DNA from: JACZWZ01 sp036478235
GTDB lineage: Bacteria; Actinomycetota; Acidimicrobiia; Spongiisociales; UBA11373
DNA: 43,425 nt
NCBI GenBank assembly: GCA_036478235.1
Contig: JAZGDZ010000010.1
Span: forward strand, 1-43,425
Reading direction: 5' to 3'
The notes beneath the pieces were generated by a model, which was given only the letters and a program-made list of their open reading frames with translations, had not been told where the DNA came from and did no database searches. How positions within the stretch are numbered: position 1 is the first letter of the stretch; every line of letters begins with the position of its first letter. The translations under genes were made by a program, and so were the position numbers. Positions 33,870 through 40,751 of the stretch are shown here, piece after piece.

Positions 33870-35450
33870 ATGCCCAACACATTCACCGCCGATCCGGGTC
33901 CGGAAGAGTCCACCAGCGGCTCGCGGGTTCGCAAACGGCTCGCCACGACCGCGGGGCGCCGCCGGATCGTCGGCGGATTCCTCCTGGCAGGCCTCCTGGC
34001 GACGACGCTTGGCGCTGTCGATCCACCCACACTCGACACCGTCCGTGACGATGTGGCCGTCTCGGCGAGCGCCGACTTGGCCCGCCGCGGTGTTCCGGCG
34101 CGCCAGGTCTCGAACTGCTTTCAGGGGTTCTGCTACGAGGAGGGCGCCGGGATGTTGCGCCGGTGGTGGGACTTCTCGACCACGTATCTCGAATTGATCG
34201 CGGCCGGGGTCATGCTGGCCGCCCTGGCCGCGGGGGTCGCAGATGCGTTCCTGTTCCCGACCGAGCGCGGGCCTGCGTGGGGCAGGCACAGTGCCAAGGA
34301 ATGGTGGCGATCTCGTCGAGTGGCGACGCTTCTCGAGTTGCAATCCTCAGCCGTATTACCCGCCCGAGGGCTGGTGATGGGGGCGGTGGCGACGGGTGTC
34401 TTCAACGCCCCGGCCCTGGCGATGGTCGTCGTCCTGTTCTCTCCAGGCGTGATCGGTCTGCGCGTCGGCCTGGGCCTTATTGCGCTCGTGCTGATCAGGT
34501 GGTTGGTACCGGTGGCGAAAGAGTCCCCGAACGGTATGTCGGAGACGGACCGCCCATCCGGGGGTGAGGCACCCTGGTCGGAGGTGATACGCGATGGCCT
34601 GATTGGAGCCGGAATTGCAGCATGGCGTTTCCTCCTTCGGCTTGCTCCGGCGTTCGTCCTCGTCGCCTTCGTCGGTGGTCTCGGAACTCAGTACCTCACG
34701 GAAGCGGGCGTGGCCGCGGTGGCCGGCAACCACATGCTCGGTGTCATCCTGGCGGCGGCCGTCGGGCTCCTCGTCAGTGCTCCCCTAGCTCTTGAGATCC
34801 CGCTCGTCGCCGCCGGTCTCCTCCTCGGCATCGGATGGGTCCCGGCCGGGGTGCTGTTGTTCGCAGCCGCCGCATCCGGTTCGGTCACCGTTGGCGACCT
34901 GGCCCGCAGGTTGCGACACCGCGAGGTCGTGGCGTTCCTCTTGGTCATCCTGGCGACGAGTTCGATTGGCGGCGGCGCCGGGCTCGTGGGCTCGAGGCTG
35001 GCCGAGAGTTCCGTGCCGACGGTCGCCTTTGACGGCGAAACGTGCGCGTATTCGGGTCCGGCTCACTTCGGCCCGCAGGTGGTCGACTTCGTCGTGCGCA
35101 ATGAGACCGAGGACGCCGGGGACGGCCACACGATGGCGGTGGTCGTCGGGCGCCTCCCCGACAACGTTTCGATCGACCACTTCGCCGCCGAGGTCCATGC
35201 GGCTCCGACGTCCCCGCTGCCCGGGTACTTCACCATGGCCGGCACCGATCGCTTCGTGTTCCCCGGCACCGAGCAGATTGCCCAGATCACGCTCCACCAG
35301 GCAGGTACCTATGCCGCGGTGTGTCTCAACGGAGGTGGGTTCTACGTGATCTTCGAGTTCTCGATGCCACAGCCGATGGGCTGGTTCGACGAGTTCCAGA
35401 GCACATTCACCCAGTACGTCGCCCCGGTGACCTTCACGGTTGCCGGGTGA
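33870..35450 (+). CDS. ArsP/YraQ-type permease paralogue with C-terminal beta-sandwich domain
   Basis: This 526-residue protein resembles the upstream permease: a single helix (about 32-50), NCFQGFCYE (82-90), DFSTTYLELIAAGVMLAALA, FNAPALAMVVVLFSPGVIG and NHMLGVILAAAVGLLVSAPLALEIPLVAAGLLLGIG. The segment equal to LCSACIVPVV reads LLELQSSAVLPA, so both cysteines are lost and about ten residues are deleted before FNAPA. Residues of about 380-526 form an exported beta-sandwich (FDGETCAYSGPAHFGPQVVD..VVRNE, AGTYAAVCLNGG), cupredoxin-like in outline but without an evident copper-ligand set. It is probably an accessory subunit of the first permease, coupled at 4-bp spacing. Its end overlaps the convergent propeller gene by 17 bp. 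Confidence 0.78.
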   Translation: MPNTFTADPGPEESTSGSRVRKRLATTAGRRRIVGGFLLAGLLATTLGAVDPPTLDTVRDDVAVSASADLARRGVPARQVSNCFQGFCYEEGAGMLRRWWDFSTTYLELIAAGVMLAALAAGVADAFLFPTERGPAWGRHSAKEWWRSRRVATLLELQSSAVLPARGLVMGAVATGVFNAPALAMVVVLFSPGVIGLRVGLGLIALVLIRWLVPVAKESPNGMSETDRPSGGEAPWSEVIRDGLIGAGIAAWRFLLRLAPAFVLVAFVGGLGTQYLTEAGVAAVAGNHMLGVILAAAVGLLVSAPLALEIPLVAAGLLLGIGWVPAGVLLFAAAASGSVTVGDLARRLRHREVVAFLLVILATSSIGGGAGLVGSRLAESSVPTVAFDGETCAYSGPAHFGPQVVDFVVRNETEDAGDGHTMAVVVGRLPDNVSIDHFAAEVHAAPTSPLPGYFTMAGTDRFVFPGTEQIAQITLHQAGTYAAVCLNGGGFYVIFEFSMPQPMGWFDEFQSTFTQYVAPVTFTVAG

Positions 35451-36474
35451 GCGCCGCCTCTTCGGGGAAAGTACCGATGACCACCTCACCGAGGAACGGC
35501 CCCTGGTCCCCGGTAGAAAAGTCGCCGCCTACCGCCGTGAGGCTTCCGCCGGCACCGGTCACGGAGTGGAGCGACACCGGAGTATCGACGGTGAAGGTCG
35601 AGACCTCACCGGTTGGGAAATCGATCTCGCCGACTGTTCCGTTGTTGCCGACGATGTGAACCACCTCGCTGTCCAGCCAAACACCGTTGAGCCCCGGGAA
35701 CGCATCCAGATCGAGGGCGCGCCAGGTATCGCCGTCCCAGAGTGCGGCCGCCCCCTTGCGCCGTCCGCCCACGGTGACGATGCGATCGGGACCGGTGCCC
35801 CAGACTCCGATGAGATCCTCACTCAGGCCGACGTCGATCTCTTCGAGCGCGGTGCCGTTCCATCGGAGCACCGCACCTTTCTGCCCAACGATGTAGACGT
35901 CGTCTGCGCCGCTGCCCCACACCTTGAAGAAGATCCGCACTCCAGAGCGTTCCATATCGGGCAGCGGCACCGGCTCGAAGCCGTTCCCGGTGTCGTGCAG
36001 GACCGTCGCATCGCCCCCAACTGCCCAGACGTCGGTCGTCGAGGATCCCCAGACGCCCCAGAGGTCCTGGTCGGTCGGCGCCGGCGCGGAGCGCCACCCG
36101 GTGCCATCACCCCGGAGCACCGCACCTTTCTGGCCGACGGCGATCAGCTCACCCGAGTCGAAGCCGTGGATCCAATTCAACAACCCGACTTCGGCGCCGT
36201 GGTCCACTTCGGTGACGGTGACGCCGTCGTAGCGGAGGATCCGGCCTCGATCCGGAGTCCCACCGACGATCCACTGCTCTGTCGCCGAACGGGCGTAGAC
36301 GGACATCCACCAGTCTGTGCTGGTGTGGACCGAGCTCCACTCCGTTTGGGCTTCCTGCCAGGGCGAGCAGCTCGTCAGGACGAATAGGAGCGTCAGGGCC
36401 AAGGGGATCCATCGCCGGCTCAACATGCGACCGTCACTCGTTTGTTCGTATCGCCGGACCGGTTTGGGCGTCAC
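35434..36474 (-). CDS. Beta-propeller lipoprotein
   Basis: The signal MLSRRWIPLALTLLFVLTSC ends in a lipobox (LTSC). It is followed by about six propeller units with VWGSSTTDVWAVGGDATVLH, VWGSGADDVYIVGQKGAVLRW and VWGTGPDRIVTVGG, the WG...DV..VG pattern of Ycf48/YVTN-like propellers. It is exported and anchored. A GTG at 36474 overlaps the upstream stop in GTGA, giving coupling to the membrane protein gene; the ATG at 36426 gives a more compact signal peptide. It probably presents or assembles partners on the outer membrane face. Convergent overlap with the permease gene ties the two strands of the block together. Confidence 0.82.
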   Translation of the reverse strand: MTPKPVRRYEQTSDGRMLSRRWIPLALTLLFVLTSCSPWQEAQTEWSSVHTSTDWWMSVYARSATEQWIVGGTPDRGRILRYDGVTVTEVDHGAEVGLLNWIHGFDSGELIAVGQKGAVLRGDGTGWRSAPAPTDQDLWGVWGSSTTDVWAVGGDATVLHDTGNGFEPVPLPDMERSGVRIFFKVWGSGADDVYIVGQKGAVLRWNGTALEEIDVGLSEDLIGVWGTGPDRIVTVGGRRKGAAALWDGDTWRALDLDAFPGLNGVWLDSEVVHIVGNNGTVGEIDFPTGEVSTFTVDTPVSLHSVTGAGGSLTAVGGDFSTGDQGPFLGEVVIGTFPEEAALTRQP

Positions 36475-38075
36475 GACACCGCAACCTCGTTCACGATGAC
36501 GTAGAGCCCTTCCACACTCTCGGTGACGACAAAGACGGACTCGAAGGCCGACTCGGTCTCGCCGATCATCGTGCCGTCCGGCCCGGCGTACGTCACCTCG
36601 CGGACGGTGCCATGGACCTCGACGCCCAGGAGCGGGCTGGACTGGAAGCCGGTGTACGAGAGTACGACTTCCATGGAATCGAAGGTGTAGGAGGGAACCA
36701 CGATCTCGCCGTTCGGTCCGGCGTCGGTGATTTGCTCCTCGATGTTGGCGAGCCGGGCACCCGATGCGGCGGTCGCGGCGAGCGCCGGATCGCGGGTACG
36801 CAGGGCATCGGCCTCGATCTCGAGGTCGGCCATGAGGTCTCTGGCGATGTTCTGGGCTTGTTGATCGCCGACCTCCTCATAGGCTTGCCCTGCCTCTTCG
36901 CTGATCGTCACCGGTGGCAGCGACGCGATGTCGATTTGCACGTCCGGACGCCCGCTTGTGGTGATGTCGAGCACCGATCCCGCTGCCGGAGATCGCGCCG
37001 CCCCCCCGGCGATTACAACGGCGATGGCGAAGACAGCGAGGCTCCCCGCGACGAGAAGACCGCGCGCCGGAGTCACCTTCCTCACCCACACACCAACGTG
37101 GTCGTCCTCGGAACCGGCGGCGGGGAAGGAACGCTCGACGTATTTGAGGACGGCGGTGAAGACGGTGAGGGACCCGAGCAATGCCACCTTGGCACCGAAC
37201 TCGGTCTGCTGGGGAGCGATGAAGAGTACGGCCAGCATTGCCACCACCACCGCCAGCACCAGCCTGGCGACGCGCCCCCGGGGAATCGCCTTGGGGTCGG
37301 TGATCATGAAGAACAGGAAGATGAGGAGCTCCGGTGAGGTGACTATGACCCACCAGAACGACCCGTCACACACCGGCTGGAGCGACCACCTGGCGGTGAA
37401 GCAGTGTCCGCTGCCGGCGAGCACCCCGAGAAACGTCGCGAACGTGATCCAGAACGCCACGGTCATCGACAGCATGCGCACCTGCCGGGTAACGGCGATC
37501 CCGCCGATCATGATGATGATCACCGCGGCCGCCAACGCCGGCGACATCGGTCCCCACCAGAAGTCGAGAGGTTCGACGAGAGTGCTGCCGAGCACGAGGA
37601 AGCCGAGCGTGAGACCGAGGTTGTTGGGGTTGAAGATTTGGATGTTGTGCGGCCGGATAACGTACTTCGACAACACCGAGACCGCCGACACCCCGGCGAA
37701 GATGTACCAGCCCTTCATGCTCCACCAGTCGCCGTGCCGGGTGCCGACGACTCTCAGGATGAGCGCCACCCCTGCGCCGGTCAGCAGGGCGCTCGCCGGC
37801 CACTCGAACGCTCGCTTCCGCCGAAAGAGCAGAACGACTTCGAGCACCATGGCGGTGAGCACCGCGACCAGAATCTGGGCGATCGACAGCGGGAAGTCGA
37901 GGCCGACCTGACCCAGGATGTGAACCGAGATGACCGTGGCGGCGATCTTGAAGCGAGGGTCGCCGAGCTTCGGAAGCAGGACCGGATAGGTTCGCGACCC
38001 CACCCGAATCGTCGGTCGGTCAGAAGTGCTGACGGTCATCATGGAACGGAACTCCGGGGTCGCGGTCAACGTCAT
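36471..38075 (-). CDS. Orphan NqrB/RnfD (UnbU-like) membrane protein with exported C-terminal domain
   Basis: This 534-residue protein has about ten helices (residues 45-350), including YVIRPHNIQIFNPNNLGLTLGFLVLG, the NqrB/RnfD-type FNP..lgL motif also found in UnbU-type proteins, and FFMITDPKAIPRGRVARL. I do not see the S/T-G-A-T motif to which FMN is covalently bound in NqrB/RnfD, and no other Nqr or Rnf subunit is nearby. Residues 370-534 lie outside the membrane and include a helical region (ARDLMADLEIEADALRTRDP) and a beta-rich end (VEVHGTVREVTYAGPDG). It probably forms a membrane redox or ion-coupled unit with the propeller lipoprotein. Start: ATG 38075; ATGs at 38042 and 38039 are alternatives. 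Confidence 0.78.
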   Translation of the reverse strand: MTLTATPEFRSMMTVSTSDRPTIRVGSRTYPVLLPKLGDPRFKIAATVISVHILGQVGLDFPLSIAQILVAVLTAMVLEVVLLFRRKRAFEWPASALLTGAGVALILRVVGTRHGDWWSMKGWYIFAGVSAVSVLSKYVIRPHNIQIFNPNNLGLTLGFLVLGSTLVEPLDFWWGPMSPALAAAVIIIMIGGIAVTRQVRMLSMTVAFWITFATFLGVLAGSGHCFTARWSLQPVCDGSFWWVIVTSPELLIFLFFMITDPKAIPRGRVARLVLAVVVAMLAVLFIAPQQTEFGAKVALLGSLTVFTAVLKYVERSFPAAGSEDDHVGVWVRKVTPARGLLVAGSLAVFAIAVVIAGGAARSPAAGSVLDITTSGRPDVQIDIASLPPVTISEEAGQAYEEVGDQQAQNIARDLMADLEIEADALRTRDPALAATAASGARLANIEEQITDAGPNGEIVVPSYTFDSMEVVLSYTGFQSSPLLGVEVHGTVREVTYAGPDGTMIGETESAFESVFVVTESVEGLYVIVNEVAVS

Positions 38076-38091
38076 CTCGTCATCGGCGACG

Positions 38092-38134
38092 CCCCTCGCG
38101 ATGAGCCGAGCGACGATAATATCATCGCGAGGGG
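38092..38134 (-). promoter_or_regulatory. 13-bp perfect inverted repeat upstream of the RnfD-like gene
   Basis: CCCCTCGCGATGA (38092-38104) and TCATCGCGAGGGG (38122-38134) pair perfectly around a 17-nt AT-richer loop that holds TATTAT on the minus strand. It begins 17 bp before the start codon of the RnfD-like gene. It is either an operator spanning the promoter or a 5'-leader hairpin. Confidence 0.65.
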
Positions 38135-38229
38135 ACCCAGGACACGAGCCGGATGCCTGTCGCCGGCAGGCATCGAGACCCGATCAGCTGCGGCTTGCTG
38201 GTCGCAGACTGCGACGGAGGTGGACTCTC

Positions 38230-38526
38230 ATGCCCGAGGCCCGATCATCCACAGGGAGCCCGGACCTGCAACGCGACCCGCCCAGCGGCTCCCCGACCGG
38301 GCCGCTGGGCTGGTGGTCTCTGACCCCTTCGGTGTCGATCGCCGTCTTCCTGCTCGTGGCCATGTTCACCCTCGACTCGAGCGGCAGCTCCCGCATCGGC
38401 CTCGCCCTGATAACCGGTGTGCTGATCGGGCCGCCGGCGTCGTACCTCCTCAACAGGTACTGGCCCGCGATCGCGACGGGGGATCATCCCGCTCCGCCGA
38501 CGCCGAGCCCTGGGGCCAAGCCCTGA
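38230..38526 (+). CDS. Small two-helix membrane protein
   Basis: The ATG at 38230, preceded by GGAGGTGG at good spacing, gives 98 residues. A Pro/Ser-rich head is followed by helix 1 (WSLTPSVSIAVFLLVAMFTL), a short loop DSSGSSR, helix 2 (IGLALITGVLIGPPASYLL) and a Pro-rich tail. No family is recognised. It is divergent from the RnfD-like gene, sharing the 154-bp region with the 13-bp inverted repeat. Confidence 0.6.
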   Translation: MPEARSSTGSPDLQRDPPSGSPTGPLGWWSLTPSVSIAVFLLVAMFTLDSSGSSRIGLALITGVLIGPPASYLLNRYWPAIATGDHPAPPTPSPGAKP

Positions 38527-38641
38527 CTCACCTGATTCCGAGTCTCCGGCAAGAGGTCGCTGATCTCATCGCCGACAAGGTGTGCGGCTTGCAGCAGTAG
38601 AAGTTCCGCCCATTCCGTTGGATGCGCCCACGCCGAGACGC

Positions 38642-38671
38642 GAGAAACCCCGGCATTGCCCGAGGTTTCTC
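38642..38671 (-). terminator. Terminator hairpin after the tRNA-fMet fragment
   Basis: GAGAAACCCCGG and CCGAGGTTTCTC form a 12-bp stem with one mismatch (a wobble in the RNA) around a 6-nt loop. It starts 3 bp beyond the tRNA 3' end on the minus strand. It looks like the original terminator of the tRNA gene, carried along with the fragment. Confidence 0.7.
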
Positions 38672-38673
38672 CG

Positions 38674-38717
38674 TAGCGGGGGCAGGATTCGAACCTGCGA
38701 CCTTCGGGTCATGAGCC
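38674..38717 (-). pseudogene. 3' fragment of tRNA-fMet(CAT), likely attachment-site remnant
   Basis: On the minus strand the sequence runs from GGCTCATGACCCGAAGGTCG through the T-arm GCAGGTTCGAATCCTGC to CCCCGCT plus discriminator A. This is the initiator tRNA from the anticodon loop to the 3' end. The 5' half is missing: upstream bases cannot pair with the anticodon or acceptor stems. The breakpoint at the anticodon stem is the classic core for tyrosine-integrase insertion into tRNA genes. No integrase is in view. Confidence 0.85.
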
Positions 38718-38740
38718 AGGTGAAACCCACAACTAGGACA

Positions 38741-38815
38741 AGTAAACCGCTGCACATTGTGATTCGGGCAGGTCTGAGGCGGTTTCGGCCGCGGACTGTC
38801 GGCGGACTCGGCTCG
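38741..38815 (+). repeat. Dispersed intergenic repeat, copy R5
   Basis: AGTAAACCGCTGCACATTGT, GATTCGGGCAGGTCTGAGGC, GGTTTCGG and GCGGACTCGG follow the consensus, sharing the GTAAACCGC left end with R4. It abuts the broken 5' side of the tRNA fragment. Confidence 0.8.
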
Positions 38816-38865
38816 CCCGGGAGCGTTATTGCACCATGAGCGACTGGCGAGGTGGGCGATAGATT

Positions 38866-40509
38866 TCAGATCTCCTCGCCGTACTTCTCGAAGTGCTGTC
38901 TTCTCGCGCTGCCAATCCAGTCGTTGCGCTCGATTCTCTTTGGGCTCTGGTTCAGTGCAGTCGCCACATCCTCGATATCCTCGGGCGTGAACGAGGCGAT
39001 CTGCCGGAAGGTGTGAATGTTCATGGATTTGAGCATCCGCGCCGTCAGGGCGCCGATGCTGGGGAGCGCCTGTAGGTCGTCAGATTGGTCCTTGGGATCC
39101 CGGGTGAATCGCTCGGCCACCGCCGCCCGGTGGACAGCCTCGCGATCATCCTGCGATGCTTCCACCGGAGTGGGGGAAGCCGGTCCTTCCGCGGCGATTG
39201 CCTCGTCGGTCTCCATCTCAGGCTCGTAGGAATCGAAGACCGCCTCGCGGGTCTCCTTCTCCTCGTCTCGCGGACGGGCTTGGCCGGTTTCGAGACGCTC
39301 GATCTCGGCTCCGAGGGCCACCGACTTCTCGACCTCCGGCTTCAGAGCTTCGATCTGCTCGCCCGCCGAATCGGCTTCTGCTTCCTTGGCGATCAGGGCG
39401 GTTTCGAACTCACCGAGCCGGAACCGGAGGCCGATGGACTCAGATTTACCGGACTCGAGCTCGACGTCCTTACCGGCCAAAGAGCCCTCGAGCTCCCCCA
39501 CCTGTGCCCGGAGACTGGCGAGCTCAGACTCGCGGGACTCGAGTTCATCGCCCTTCGCCGCCAAAGAGCCCTCGAGCTCATCGAGCCGGCCCCGGAAGCC
39601 GGCGCGCTCGGATTCACGAGCGTCCAGCCGAGCGTCCATTGCTTCGAGATTGCGCTCGAACGCTTCGAGCCGAAGGTTGAACTCGGCCCGCTGCGTGCGA
39701 ACGGACTCCATCTCCGCTGTCTTCGCCTCGTGGGTTCGTTCGAACGCTTCGAGCCGGGTGTAGAGCTCGGAGCGTTGCGCCCGGGTGGCTTCCGTCTCCG
39801 CTGCTCCGTCAGCGAGGATGCGTTCTAGCTCTCCCAGACGGTCTTGCAGATGGGTGCGTTCGCCACCGGCACTTTCCAGTTGGGTGCCCCTTTCGGTCAG
39901 CGTGCCATCCAGATCTTCCATACGAGCCTGGAGATTGGAGAGGTCCGAGTTGAGGGCCTCCACCTCGGTGGTTGCTGCGGTAATCGATCGAGACAGATCA
40001 CTAGTCCGATCCTGGAGGTACTCCTGGCTTGATCTCATCGACTCCAATTCGGCCGCTCCGCTCGCCAGGGTGTTCTCCAAGCCTTCGAGGTGGATTTGGA
40101 TGTCGGCACGCTCCGAATCCAGGGTCTCCAGGTCGGCGTTCTTTGCCGCGAGGGCGCTCTCCATCTCACCTACCTGTGCCAGGAGATCGACCCGCTCCAG
40201 AACGAGCTCCTCGAGATCGGTGTCCGCAGTCGCTATGGCCACTTCCAGCTCCCGGAGCCGGGCTCTGAGATCGGTGCCTTCGGACCTGAGCGATGCCAGC
40301 TCTCCGGAGCTGATCGCCAGGCCATCTTCCAGCGCACGGTGCTCCGCCCTGGCCGAATCGAGATTCTGCTCGGCCTCGGCGAGCCTGGCTTCCCACTCCT
40401 CTTCGATTCGCGCCCAACGTCGACTCGACCACCAGTGCCACGCCAGCCAACCAAGAGCAAAGCCAACCGCGGTAGCTAACAGGAGGAGAAGAATCTGTCC
40501 TAGGGGCAT
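38866..40509 (-). CDS. Membrane-anchored coiled-coil protein with C-terminal helix-hairpin-helix
   Basis: Residues 5-27 form a membrane helix (ILLLLLATAVGFALGWLAWH), so the bulk is probably cytoplasmic. Residues 50-385 are twelve consecutive repeats of exactly 28 residues (four heptads), such as RADIQIHLEGLENTLASGAA... and RAGFRGRLDELEGSLAAKGD..., predicting one long coiled coil without stutters. An acidic linker follows. The last 70 residues (DDLQALPSIGALTARMLKSM, IASFTPEDIEDVATAL) are the HhH/DUF4332-like domain sometimes called flap-endonuclease-like. The C-terminal part may bind DNA or protein. A rod tying DNA to the membrane is one possibility. Confidence 0.82.
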   Translation of the reverse strand: MPLGQILLLLLATAVGFALGWLAWHWWSSRRWARIEEEWEARLAEAEQNLDSARAEHRALEDGLAISSGELASLRSEGTDLRARLRELEVAIATADTDLEELVLERVDLLAQVGEMESALAAKNADLETLDSERADIQIHLEGLENTLASGAAELESMRSSQEYLQDRTSDLSRSITAATTEVEALNSDLSNLQARMEDLDGTLTERGTQLESAGGERTHLQDRLGELERILADGAAETEATRAQRSELYTRLEAFERTHEAKTAEMESVRTQRAEFNLRLEAFERNLEAMDARLDARESERAGFRGRLDELEGSLAAKGDELESRESELASLRAQVGELEGSLAGKDVELESGKSESIGLRFRLGEFETALIAKEAEADSAGEQIEALKPEVEKSVALGAEIERLETGQARPRDEEKETREAVFDSYEPEMETDEAIAAEGPASPTPVEASQDDREAVHRAAVAERFTRDPKDQSDDLQALPSIGALTARMLKSMNIHTFRQIASFTPEDIEDVATALNQSPKRIERNDWIGSARRQHFEKYGEEI

Positions 40510-40627
40510 GGTGCTTTGCCTCTTTCGACATCAAGAGTCAGATGGCCGATCGGTCCTTTTGTATCGGCAGGGGCGAACGGCGGTGAAGGCATCTGACGCT
40601 CGACGGCCAACGGGTGACATTCGGAGC

Positions 40628-40715
40628 ACACCGCCCCGACATGTGATTCGGGCAGGTCAGGCTGCGTTTCGGGGACGGACTCGCTGCGGCCTCCCGCTCG
40701 AGATGGGGCCTATCG
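40628..40715 (+). repeat. Dispersed intergenic repeat, copy R6
   Basis: ACACCGCCCCGACATGTGAT, TCGGGCAGGTCAGGCTGC, GTTTCGGGGACGGACTCGCT and the right-end CCTATCGG are present. It lies between the coiled-coil gene and the PrsW gene. Nothing else is seen in that 242-bp gap. Confidence 0.82.
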
Positions 40716-40751
40716 GTGCAGGATGATGATCTCGGCGTGGACCTTGCACCT

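Noticed and set aside
38674..38753. A complete tRNA-Met gene
   Set aside because: The 5' half does not pair: no AGCGGGG or CGCGGGG acceptor strand, no D-arm, and the anticodon stem is broken. Only the 3' part is there.
38566..38757. Minus-strand frame containing TRRSQVRILPP
   Set aside because: This is the familiar false protein produced by translating a tRNA T-arm; the DNA is the tRNA-fMet fragment.
22390..40715. R repeats as integron attC sites (same orientation, intergenic)
   Set aside because: No GTTRRRY/RYYYAAC core sites are visible and no integrase is present; flanking genes are not single promoterless cassettes.
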